Source: a virus. Taken from it: a stretch of 64,000 nt of DNA. The position numbers and the translations under genes were made by a program. Under the pieces are notes generated by a model. It worked only from the letters and a program-made list of their open reading frames with translations. It had not been told where the DNA came from and did no database searches. The stretch covers positions 1 to 64,000 of the IMG/VR virus record IMGVR_UViG_3300036715_002842; one strand, given 5' to 3'. Below are positions 8,501 through 15,991 of this stretch, piece after piece; the stretch's first letter is position 1, and every line of letters starts with the position of its first letter.

Positions 8501-10240
8501 CTTAGGTTGAGGTCCATTCGCATATTCCCAGATCATTCGATACTGAGCATGCCATCCACGACCGGACCATGTATACCACCTTGGAGTGTGACCTTTCTGT
8601 GCCCATTCATAGAGCTTCCCATGAAGGGGATTCAAAGAATCTCCCGGAAGGAGATCTTCTACCTTACGATATCCACCTTCCTTGAGCATAATTAAATGGT
8701 CTTCTGTGGCCTTGAAACTAGAACCATCATCCAGAGTTACCCTGTAAACTGAGGCACCGGTTCTCTTCACACCAATGTTGTACATTGGAGCAATAACGGT
8801 CTTCTTAAGTTCGGAATCCCAAGTATAAACATTGACTGTAGTTCCAACCAACTCCTTGATCGGAACGGAAATTCTACCATCTGCAACAGAAATAAGGGTA
8901 TCCCCGGTAATGCAGCAAGGGTTCGAACCGTTAATCCTTCCAGAATTTAAGCAGGTGTGCCACTCATTGATCGTGGTGTCGAACTGAAGTCCAGGGTCAG
9001 CGCAGAACCAAGCCGCCTTGACGATCTTGTCCCATAGCTCCTTCGACTTGATGGTCTTGACGATGTGCCCACCAGTACGAGAAGTCAGGTTCCAATCCCC
9101 ACCAGCCTTCACGGAATCCATGAAATCATTGGTCAGGCGAACGGAGTTGTTGGAGTTCATTCCGTTGACGGTGAGGTAAGCTTCACTGTCCCAGTTGGTA
9201 TCGTAGATATCGATGTCGCGAACGGTGTCACCATTCTGAAGCCGACCAAGGCACTGGGAGATGAAAGGCTTCGCAATACCATCACGGTATGCCTGTGCGA
9301 TTGCCTTCTTCAGCTTCTCGTTGGTGTAGGGGTTGGGGTCCTTCGAAGGGCTGGCTTCGTATGCCTTGCACATGCGATCCCAGTGCTTACGCATGATCTG
9401 GGAGCCTGCAGCAAGAGCAACCACCTTGCGCTCTTCCTTGACCTTCCAATCCACGAAGGTTTCGATGTCCGGATGGTCTGCGTTCAGGATCACCATCTTC
9501 GCAGCACGGCGCGTGGTACCGCCCGACTTGATGGCGCCTGCAGCCTTGTCTCCAATCACCAGGAACGACATCAGACCGGAGCTTTTACCCCCACCGGAGA
9601 GGGTTTCATTCGCACCACGTACGTTGGAGAAGTTGGTGCCGGTACCCGAGCCGTACTTGAACAAGCGAGCTTCACGGGTCCACAGATCCATGATGCCACC
9701 ATCGTTGACCAGATCGTCCTTGATGCTCTGGATGAAGCATGCGTGAGGCTGAGGACGTTCATAGGAGGAGGTCGAAGCCTTCAACTCCTTAGAATCCGGA
9801 TCTACGTAGTAGTGACCTTGAGACGGCCCATTGATCCCGTAAGAGTTGAACAGCCCTGTATTGAACCACTGGGGGCTATTAGGAGCCGCCATCTGGTTTG
9901 CCAACATGAACTGAAGTTCTTCCTTGAAGGCATCTGCATCTTCTGCGGTATCGAAGTAGTTGTGCTTGACTCCCCAGGTCTTCCAGCAGTCGGTCAATCG
10001 TTCGAAGACTTGGCGAGAATCGTTCTCGCCCTCAGTCCCATTCTTTCCGAGACCCTTACGGCGGAAGTACTTCTGTGCCAGGATATCCGTTGCTACCTGC
10101 GACCACCTATCCGGAACGATTACATTGCTGTTCTCGAAGATCGCATTTCCATCCAACCTGTTAATCCTGGATGTTCTTTTCACGAAGTTGATTCCATCGT
10201 ACGGACCGGAATCCTTCGTAAAGTAGCGGGATATTTTCAT
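5579..10240 (-). CDS. nrdJ: Adenosylcobalamin-dependent (class II) ribonucleotide reductase with intein
   Basis: The 1553-residue precursor contains a class II NrdJ of 1119 residues split by a 434-residue intein. Recognisable parts are the [14 protein letters not shown] active-site segment with the thiyl-radical Cys, the [23 protein letters not shown] and [11 protein letters not shown] segments, and a Cys-rich tail (CVECG...[14 protein letters not shown]) typical of NrdJ. It reduces ribonucleotides to deoxyribonucleotides using B12. Start ATG 10240 is chosen over ATG 10276 because AGAGG precedes it. It makes dNTPs for phage replication and needs no oxygen or second subunit. Confidence 0.93.
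   Translation of the reverse strand: [1553 protein letters not shown]
7613..8914 (-). mobile_element. Intein with HNH homing endonuclease in nrdJ
   Basis: The 434-residue insert starts with Cys (CITGDTLI, block A), has the block B sequence TEDHLIML, and ends [19 protein letters not shown]...GIFIHN before the +1 Ser. Its middle contains [21 protein letters not shown], an HNH nuclease, plus a four-Cys zinc motif (CAVC...CSALCG) and NUMOD-like repeats. It should self-splice and home. It sits directly after the active-site Cys of the reductase (NPC/SEY), a conserved site that inteins favour. Confidence 0.92.
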
Positions 10241-10334
10241 GGAGAACCTCTTAGTTTGGATAAAACGGGTACTCAACCTATGGGGATGAGTATGACAATA
10301 AAGGGGGAACTAGAGATCTAGTTTCAAGTAAGCC

Positions 10335-10490
10335 TCAGGAAATTTCTTCTTCGAGGAGTGGTTCTGAGAGATAGACACGGCAGATTGCACAGCGGTCACC
10401 TAGCTCCACAACATCTGCTTTGTACCCATCGTTTGGACAGTGTTTCTCACAATAAGTATCACCGGTCGAATCGGATATGTACGCAGTCAC
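10335..10490 (-). CDS. Small four-Cys protein, 51 aa
   Basis: GTG 10490 opens a frame with CEKHC near residue 14 and CAIC near residue 34, a likely zinc ribbon, ending in an acidic LLEEEIS tail. AGAGG is 12 nt upstream, which is long, so the start is uncertain. It lies between the QueC fusion (70 nt upstream in transcription) and nrdJ and is probably co-transcribed with them. Family unknown. Confidence 0.55.
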   Translation of the reverse strand: MTAYISDSTGDTYCEKHCPNDGYKADVVELGDRCAICRVYLSEPLLEEEIS

Positions 10491-10559
10491 GGAAATACTA
10501 TGCCTCTTGGTAGGGGTCTGCTCAGGAAAATTATTCTACCCTGAGAGCCAGACTGGGTC

Positions 10560-12350
10560 TTAATTTGACGGGGAAGGTTTCAGGTGAGCAAAGACAGGAT
10601 CCTCTAAACCGTTTCTTTCGAAAGCCGTCTTCCTCATGTAGCATGGACCACAGCTCCCACAATGGTGTTCTTCGTGGGAATAGCACGACCAAGTCAGTTC
10701 CCAAGGGGTGCCACACTCATTGCCCAGCTTGACAATTTCGTGTTTCATGAGGGTACTGAGAGGATCGATCAGAGTGATCTTTACCCCATTCTGCGTGCTG
10801 TAGGGTAGGATCTTATTGAATAACCTTCCGAACTCTTGTTCGTTATCTGGGTAGCTTCCAGAATTGTGAACAAGAATACCGTTGGCAAGAACGAAATTCT
10901 CATCTCCAGGAACTGAAAGATCGTATACAACTGGCGGGGCTGGAACCGCTTCAATACTAGTAACACCGGAAAATCTAACCCCACAATCTAGGTTTTCGGG
11001 GAATGGAAGAAGTTCCGTTTTTAGAACTTCTCCAAAAATTTCTGGGTAGGGTAGGGAATTATTTGTAAGTTCATCCGTTCGAATGGATCCAATTTTAATA
11101 GTAGATTGATCTTCCTGTTTTCTAACCATGATGGAATGACAAGGGGTAAGATCTACGGTTCTTCCCAAAGTATCTGTTACACGAAGAAGATGATCATAAG
11201 TACATTTATGAACTATTACTTTTGCAACGTCAGATTCCTTACAAACTCCATCTGAATTTACTGAAATGGTTTTTACTCCGATGGTATTCTCCCACTTGGA
11301 GAGGTTTTCAATGGTTTCTACAAAGGTCCTTCCATCCTTCTTTAAAAGAAGCTTCGTATATCCTGGTAAGCTTTCTTCAAGGTTTCCTCCAAATGCGATC
11401 GTACCAATGTTATTCGTTTCGGCATAAGCTGTCAGCACCGACAGCATCAGAAGGTTACGTGCGGAGACCCAATCCATCGCATATTCAGTTCCACGAATTC
11501 CTTCTTGATGGTAGTGCCCTTCGACAATGGATCCTCCGAACACCCTCGGGAGATCCAAGAAGACCAACTTGAAGCCACCATGATCCGCAATTTTCTTAAT
11601 GCGATCAACCTCAACAGATTCGGCAACACACCCATACTGGAAGTGTGCCAGGGTCACTTCATGCCCTTTGGCCTTCAGCATGTAGGCCACGGCGGTAGAG
11701 TCCAGGCCGGAAGAAGCTGCAACCACTACTCCAGGCGCTTGAGTACGGGGAAGCTCTACTGTTTCGAACTCGAAGGTCCGAATGTTGACGCGAAGGATGG
11801 AATAGGGCTTCAGGGCTGAAGAGTATTCAGGGAGCATCTCTGGAATGGATCCAAAGGAGAAGTAGCTCTTCCAATCAGTGAAGAAGTAGATCGGCTTGTA
11901 GTTACAGGCCAGGATCAGGCTATCACCCTCGAACCAAGCCAGTGCGTAGCTACCTTCGATCTTCTGGAGGATGGCTGGGATCTCTTCGAATGGTTGATTA
12001 CGTAGCAGACCTGGAAGGACCATCGAGTCAATCGGAAAGTCCCCAAAGGTCTTATCGTTGGCGATCACTCCATTGTGGACTATCCCATCGTAGGGTTGCA
12101 GGATCTCGATTCGGGAAAGGGCCTCGGTGGTAGGTGTAGCGCGAAAGTTGCCAACCACTCGGCTGAACTTGGAGATGTTTGAAATCTCCTCGTCCGACAT
12201 CTTCTCCAGGCTACGAAATTCTTGATCTGGTTGGCTTCGATCGTAGGCTTTGAAGCCCCAACCATCCCTACCGCGAATGCTTCCATTACGCAGGATGCCA
12301 ACTTTCACTTCCTGTGGGGTCTCTCCGAACCAACCAGCAATGCCGCACAT
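10560..12350 (-). CDS. Glutamine amidotransferase-QueC fusion with mini-intein
   Basis: The precursor is 596 residues; the spliced form is 426. It begins MCGIAGWFG, a class II (Ntn) glutamine amidotransferase whose Cys2 is the nucleophile. From about residue 200 comes a QueC domain with PP-loop ASSGLDSTA and a C-terminal zinc site (CYSHEEHHCGSCGPC). QueC makes 7-cyano-7-deazaguanine. Such Gat-QueC fusions are known in phages such as 9g, whose DNA carries archaeosine-type 7-deazaguanine. AGGAGG lies just before ATG 12350. QueE is at 46130; the inserting transglycosylase is not in this window. Confidence 0.88.
   Translation of the reverse strand: MCGIAGWFGETPQEVKVGILRNGSIRGRDGWGFKAYDRSQPDQEFRSLEKMSDEEISNISKFSRVVGNFRATPTTEALSRIEILQPYDGIVHNGVIANDKTFGDFPIDSMVLPGLLRNQPFEEIPAILQKIEGSYALAWFEGDSLILACNYKPIYFFTDWKSYFSFGSIPEMLPEYSSALKPYSILRVNIRTFEFETVELPRTQAPGVVVAASSGLDSTAVAYMLKAKGHEVTLAHFQYGCVAESVEVDRIKKIADHGGFKLVFLDLPRVFGGSIVEGHYHQEGIRGTEYAMDWVSARNLLMLSVLTAYAETNNIGTIAFGGNLEESLPGYTKLLLKKDGRTFVETIENLSKWENTIGVKTISVNSDGVCKESDVAKVIVHKCTYDHLLRVTDTLGRTVDLTPCHSIMVRKQEDQSTIKIGSIRTDELTNNSLPYPEIFGEVLKTELLPFPENLDCGVRFSGVTSIEAVPAPPVVYDLSVPGDENFVLANGILVHNSGSYPDNEQEFGRLFNKILPYSTQNGVKITLIDPLSTLMKHEIVKLGNECGTPWELTWSCYSHEEHHCGSCGPCYMRKTAFERNGLEDPVFAHLKPSPSN
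10863..11372 (-). mobile_element. Mini-intein in the QueC domain
   Basis: The 170-residue insert lies between NLEE and SGSYPDNEQEF, a segment continuous in QueC proteins. It starts with Ser (SLPGYTK), which is less usual than Cys. Block B is TPCHSIMV, blocks F/G are VYDLSVPGDENFVLANGILVHN, and the +1 residue is Ser. No endonuclease domain is present. The Ser1 boundary is the best fit to extein continuity. Confidence 0.85.
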
Positions 12351-12439
12351 GGATCCTCCTACAGGGTTAACCGATAGAATTTTGGAGAAGGGGTACGCAT
12401 AAACACCGTTTTAAGAGCCGAGAGACCTGGATGGGGGAT

Positions 12440-12793
12440 TTAGGTGGCCTTGTGGACATACACCTTTAAACCCCGCTTAGTTGCGATCTCTACCATACCC
12501 CTGGTACCTTTGGACCGACCGTTCCAGATCGCAATAAGGGCATCCGCCTTCGCGGCCATTTCTGCGTTTCGAACCATTCCAGCTTCAGGGTGAAAGACTC
12601 CGTCAATCGTCCACTTGGCAGGATATTCTTCCCAGGGAATCCCGTTGATCTTTGCGAACTCAATTGCGTCCAGGTCAATCCCCTTCGCCTTACCGGAGAG
12701 GATTACTGAAATCTCAAAGCCGGACTGTTCAACCGCTTCGCATACTAGTTGGATGTCGCAGATATCCCGACCGCCGGCAATGATAGTTCTCAT
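12440..12793 (-). CDS. DUF2493 (YspA-like, SLOG superfamily) protein
   Basis: The 117-residue protein starts MRTIIAGGRD and has VLSGKAKGIDLDAIEFA, VRNAEMAAKADALIAIWNG and GTRGMVEIA, the pattern of DUF2493 proteins with a Rossmann-like SLOG fold thought to bind nucleotides or nucleotide-derived ligands. The family's biochemical role is not settled. It lies upstream of the QueC fusion in the same direction, so it may be expressed with nucleotide-metabolism genes. Confidence 0.85.
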   Translation of the reverse strand: MRTIIAGGRDICDIQLVCEAVEQSGFEISVILSGKAKGIDLDAIEFAKINGIPWEEYPAKWTIDGVFHPEAGMVRNAEMAAKADALIAIWNGRSKGTRGMVEIATKRGLKVYVHKAT

Positions 12794-12808
12794 GGAATTT
12801 AAACCTGT

Positions 12809-13582
12809 CTAGAAACCAACCATCGCTGAAAGGAGCTTCGGAAGATCAAACCGCACTCCAGCGGTGTATCTCAGCTCAATCGGTCCAACACTCTGCAGGT
12901 TTCGATTGTATGAGAAGTCAAAGAACACACTATTGCCATCCGTAACGGGGTAAAGGTGGTATCTGGCTCTCCCCACAATTCGTGCTGGTTCGGCGTAAAA
13001 CTTGTCGTGCCCTGCAGAAAGTTCGAGTTGGATGATGTTGTGTCGACCTTCATCGAGTGGCACTACGTAGTGATAGCCGACACGGTAGGATCCAGAACGG
13101 TCTCTATTGCCCACGTTGTCGTTCTTGATATAGTCGAACAGTCGAACATCGAGAAAAGGGCCGGCGGCTTTAATAGACTTGTTGACACGATTGGTATCGA
13201 AGGACCAACCCAGAGTCAAGGTTCCACAAGTTCGAGAGGCGGTTTTGATCCCAGAACTATCAAATCCGGTTGAAGGAGATGGTGGATCTGTTAGAGTTCC
13301 ACCTGTTTGGGGAAGGGTCTCAAAGCCAACGCTAACATTTACGTAGTAAAAGCCGGTGAGAGTCTTTCTGATGGGGGACTGAATTGGCTTTTGGATGAGA
13401 AAGAGGTTGAAGACTGTAGAGGTGTAATTCGATTGGAACACTCCGGCAGAATTAGGTGCGTTGTTGATGTTGGTATTTACTCGGGCCACATCAACCGTAG
13501 CAGTCACTGGACTTGACTTGGGTCCCTGGGAGATGTCTTGTGGCTCTTCCATTGCAAGGACTAGCAACGCAGCAAGTAGCAT
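12809..13582 (-). CDS. Putative secreted beta-barrel (outer-membrane-like) protein
   Basis: The 257-residue protein begins with a short hydrophobic stretch, MLLAALLVLA, that could be a signal sequence, although it lacks basic N-terminal residues. The rest is rich in alternating hydrophobic and aromatic residues (GFYYVNVSVGF, YRVGYHYVV, VFFDFSYNRNL, LRYTAGVRF) and ends in Phe, the usual C-terminal residue of outer-membrane barrels. TAGGAGAATTTC precedes ATG 13582. No family recognised. It lies divergent from a single-pass membrane protein at 13636. Confidence 0.5.
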   Translation of the reverse strand: MLLAALLVLAMEEPQDISQGPKSSPVTATVDVARVNTNINNAPNSAGVFQSNYTSTVFNLFLIQKPIQSPIRKTLTGFYYVNVSVGFETLPQTGGTLTDPPSPSTGFDSSGIKTASRTCGTLTLGWSFDTNRVNKSIKAAGPFLDVRLFDYIKNDNVGNRDRSGSYRVGYHYVVPLDEGRHNIIQLELSAGHDKFYAEPARIVGRARYHLYPVTDGNSVFFDFSYNRNLQSVGPIELRYTAGVRFDLPKLLSAMVGF

Positions 13583-13635
13583 GAAATTCTCCTAGATAAA
13601 GTAACCCAGAAGGTTATTCCTACAAGGGGTTTCCT

Positions 13636-14004
13636 GTGAAAATCCACTACCTCGGAAAAGAGTTTCCCAAGTATTTAGCAGTCGCATTGTTTCTCCTTGG
13701 CAGTTTCGCATACGCTATCCATAATAATGCTACGAAGTCCCGGGAGATGCGCGAACTGAAGCAGCAGATGGAAATTCAAAACCAGCGGATCGAAGCCCTT
13801 CAAAATCAGGTTACCAAGGTGGAGAAAAGACCTCCCTCGGTCATCCATCATCACCACATTAAGAAGATCGTAATCAAGAAGTACATCTTGGTCAAGCCAC
13901 TCAATCCTTTACCCCCATTAGACTTCAGTTCGTTCCTACTTCCGTTACCAACCATGTCGGGGATTCAGGATGCAACAAGTTTTAGATTCCCTCCTCTTAA
14001 ATGA
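13636..14004 (+). CDS. Single-pass membrane protein with coiled coil (i-spanin-like layout)
   Basis: GTG 13636 follows AAGGGG. Residues ~12-30 (YLAVALFLLGSFAYAIH) form one membrane helix, followed by a coiled coil (REMRELKQQMEIQNQRIEALQNQ), a His/Lys-rich stretch and a Pro-rich tail. An N-terminal membrane helix with a periplasmic coiled coil is the layout of Rz-type spanins, but no paired lipoprotein was found. The next gene starts inside this one with a 35-nt overlap. Function is inference. Confidence 0.55.
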   Translation: MKIHYLGKEFPKYLAVALFLLGSFAYAIHNNATKSREMRELKQQMEIQNQRIEALQNQVTKVEKRPPSVIHHHHIKKIVIKKYILVKPLNPLPPLDFSSFLLPLPTMSGIQDATSFRFPPLK

Positions 14005-14500
14005 AGACGTAATCAGTTTGAAGGGGATCCTCGCGCAGGATCCCTTGTTCCTGCAAATCAATCAACAGGTCCCCTTGCTCATCAACGAATTAAATGCGAT
14101 GATGACCATGTCGATGCCAGTCTTGGATCTCAACCAAGCTGCGGTTGCCGATGCGAATCGCTGGATCACAACTCTCCAGGGGCATAGAGATAAGATCTGT
14201 CAGTACGAGATTACCCTTCGAACTTTCGAGTATCAGGTAGACAAGTACTGGTCCATCGCCTACAACATGTGCATGGTCCAACCTCAGATCGAAGGTTTGA
14301 GATCCAATGAGCACAAGAAAGCGTACATTGAGCAGGTCTTCAAAGATCTGATCGAGATGAAAAACTACGTTTCGATCAGTTTGAAGAAGCTCCAGATTAT
14401 CAGTGATAACATTCAGCAGGCTTACTACAGCTTCAGTGCCCAGCAGAAGAACGTGCAGCTACTGGCTACGGTCCATCGTTCGTATGGAACCCCGAACTAG
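13970..14500 (+). CDS. Hypothetical helical protein, 176 aa
   Basis: Unrecognised. Start ATG 13970 overlaps the previous gene by 35 nt, with GGGG 7 nt before. The protein is nearly all helix (EITLRTFEYQVDKYW, KKLQIISDNIQQAYY) with no signal or membrane segment. It may act with the membrane protein before it. The stop overlaps the convergent DUF6527 gene by 4 nt. Confidence 0.65.
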   Translation: MQQVLDSLLLNEDVISLKGILAQDPLFLQINQQVPLLINELNAMMTMSMPVLDLNQAAVADANRWITTLQGHRDKICQYEITLRTFEYQVDKYWSIAYNMCMVQPQIEGLRSNEHKKAYIEQVFKDLIEMKNYVSISLKKLQIISDNIQQAYYSFSAQQKNVQLLATVHRSYGTPN

Positions 14501-14844
14501 CAGCTTGTAACTTCCCCATTAGTTACGAAGCCATGCCAACCGCAAAGCTGACCTTCTACACAGGTACAGCCAGCACAATGGGTCTGTAAATGGACTGAAG
14601 GGGTGAGGGTTAGGTCATCAAAATCGGTTCCAACCATTCCCCATCTTGCCGGAGCTTCCCAAGATTCTGGAGTCGCTTGAGTGCTTGGGCAGATGACTAG
14701 GTGAGTTCCACGCGGTCCACCATTCGCTTGAAAACACTTAGGACATAAGAATCGAATCCCATTCGAATCGTGGATGGAGTCTCGTTTTCCAATTTTCATT
14801 CCATCCAGGAACACAAACCGGGGATCTAGGTCAGTTAGTCGCAT
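14497..14844 (-). CDS. DUF6527 family protein
   Basis: The 115 residues contain FLCPKCF, GTHLVICPS, RWGMVGTDFDDLTLTPSVHL and CGWHGFVTNGEV. These fit the phage-common DUF6527 family, which has a split Cys zinc site; its function is unknown to me. The start overlaps the end of gene 14831-15127 by 14 nt. Confidence 0.75.
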   Translation of the reverse strand: MRLTDLDPRFVFLDGMKIGKRDSIHDSNGIRFLCPKCFQANGGPRGTHLVICPSTQATPESWEAPARWGMVGTDFDDLTLTPSVHLQTHCAGCTCVEGQLCGWHGFVTNGEVTSC

Positions 14845-15127
14845 CAGCAGAAGGAATGAATGAGGTAAGCGAGGGTAACGGTATCGTTCTGAAACCTAAG
14901 AGTGTTTCTTTCGACTGCAAGAAAAATAAATTCTTCCTCTTGAGGTGTACTGGTATCTTCTTCACTTCAGAACCGGTTTCAACTTCAAGCTCAGACAGAA
15001 TGTACCCATCCCCAGCAACAAGGATCTGCTTGCCCAACACAGTTCCGTTCAGTCTTTTCAGAATTGCTTCGACCCTACGTTTTGTTTGGGCCTTCTTCTG
15101 AAGAGCTATCTCAGCGGGCCTTGGCAT
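14831..15127 (-). CDS. Hypothetical basic protein, 98 aa
   Basis: Unrecognised. It starts MPRPAEIALQKKAQTKRRVEAILKRL, a basic helix, followed by a beta-rich part (GKQILVAGDGYILSELEVET). The start is uncertain: ATG 15127 overlaps the previous gene by 17 nt with a poor SD, and GTG 15154 is the alternative. Downstream and upstream overlaps support a coupled operon. Confidence 0.55.
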   Translation of the reverse strand: MPRPAEIALQKKAQTKRRVEAILKRLNGTVLGKQILVAGDGYILSELEVETGSEVKKIPVHLKRKNLFFLQSKETLLGFRTIPLPSLTSFIPSADATN

Positions 15128-15470
15128 GCTTGTGCCGTACGTAAGATGGCACACCAGCAGTTGTCTTCAATCGAGCGGTCGCCTCGTTCGCATAGTCCGG
15201 CTCTTCAAAGACTTCCGGTTCCTTTGCGTCCATCCAAGCTGGTCGATTCTTATTCCAACCGGCAAACTCAACGTAGCCTGCGTAATCGTGAGGAACACCA
15301 TCAATCACGATCTGGTAGCTCTTGGAAGATCCCGGTACCCACAGTTCAGGCTGATCCTGTAGCCACTGAAGTACGTAACCTTCAGGTCGCTTTTCTAGAA
15401 TTCGGTACTTGGATTGTTCGAGGGTTTCCTGCCAAGCCTGCTTGAGAACCGCTGCAATATGAAGCTTCAT
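15111..15470 (-). CDS. Hypothetical protein with MKLHIAA N-terminus, 119 aa
   Basis: Unrecognised. ATG 15470 has AGGTGG 5 nt upstream and overlaps the previous stop (ATGA). The N-terminus MKLHIAAVL matches the MK[LF]xIxA motif shared by several otherwise unrelated small proteins here. The centre (SYQIVIDGVPHDYAGYVEFAG) is beta-rich and the C-terminus basic. Confidence 0.65.
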   Translation of the reverse strand: MKLHIAAVLKQAWQETLEQSKYRILEKRPEGYVLQWLQDQPELWVPGSSKSYQIVIDGVPHDYAGYVEFAGWNKNRPAWMDAKEPEVFEEPDYANEATARLKTTAGVPSYVRHKHAKAR

Positions 15471-15952
15471 TTTTCCACCTGAATGAATGTCCTACTGTTA
15501 TCCTTCTCGAGGATGTCGATGAAGTCTTCTGGGACTCTTGCATTGTCCGGGAAGGTGTATCCACATTCTTTTTCGATTGATGCTGAGTACTCAGTGCAGA
15601 TCCACCCGCTCTCATTGTACCCTTGCTTCAAGCCGGCTCGAATGGCATCTACGAAGGAATAGGGCTCCATCATATGTTCCATCGCTTGCTTCTCTGCTTC
15701 CGGAGTCCATGTAAGGTTCATCTGAACAATGGTATCTGGTAGTCTCATGGAGAGAGGTACCATGCGTACACCACCGATAGCACTTGCTTCGAGCAAGAAA
15801 ACTCGCCCGGCGATGCACCAGATGGTCCCCACGTGGCTGTACTTTGAATGTGTCCACCACTTGATCAGCTTGTCTCCCAGTTTCTCGTGGCTGGAGTAGA
15901 AAGCCAGATCACCAGACTTTAACTGTTCGCGGATGTCTTCATACTTGGCCAC
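15467..15952 (-). CDS. YiiX/YebB-like permuted NlpC/P60 Cys hydrolase
   Basis: The 161 residues carry SGDLAFYSS, a KYSHVG segment with the catalytic-type His, and WICTEYSASI with the likely nucleophile Cys near residue 119. This is the permuted papain-like layout of YiiX/YebB enzymes, which cut amide bonds in peptidoglycan or lipid substrates. GTG 15952 follows GAGGTG. It lies just downstream of the giant Ig-repeat gene, so a virion or lysis role is possible. Confidence 0.7.
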   Translation of the reverse strand: MAKYEDIREQLKSGDLAFYSSHEKLGDKLIKWWTHSKYSHVGTIWCIAGRVFLLEASAIGGVRMVPLSMRLPDTIVQMNLTWTPEAEKQAMEHMMEPYSFVDAIRAGLKQGYNESGWICTEYSASIEKECGYTFPDNARVPEDFIDILEKDNSRTFIQVEK

Positions 15953-15991
15953 GTATCACCTCTCATTCAATTTTAGGTGGGGATTTCCATC

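Noticed and set aside
9065-10321. Long open frame on the + strand
   Set aside because: It is antisense to the ribonucleotide reductase gene, lacks an SD and has no family-like sequence.
10308-10323. AACTAGA-GA-TCTAGTT palindrome upstream of nrdJ
   Set aside because: A possible operator, but single occurrence and no clear promoter around it.
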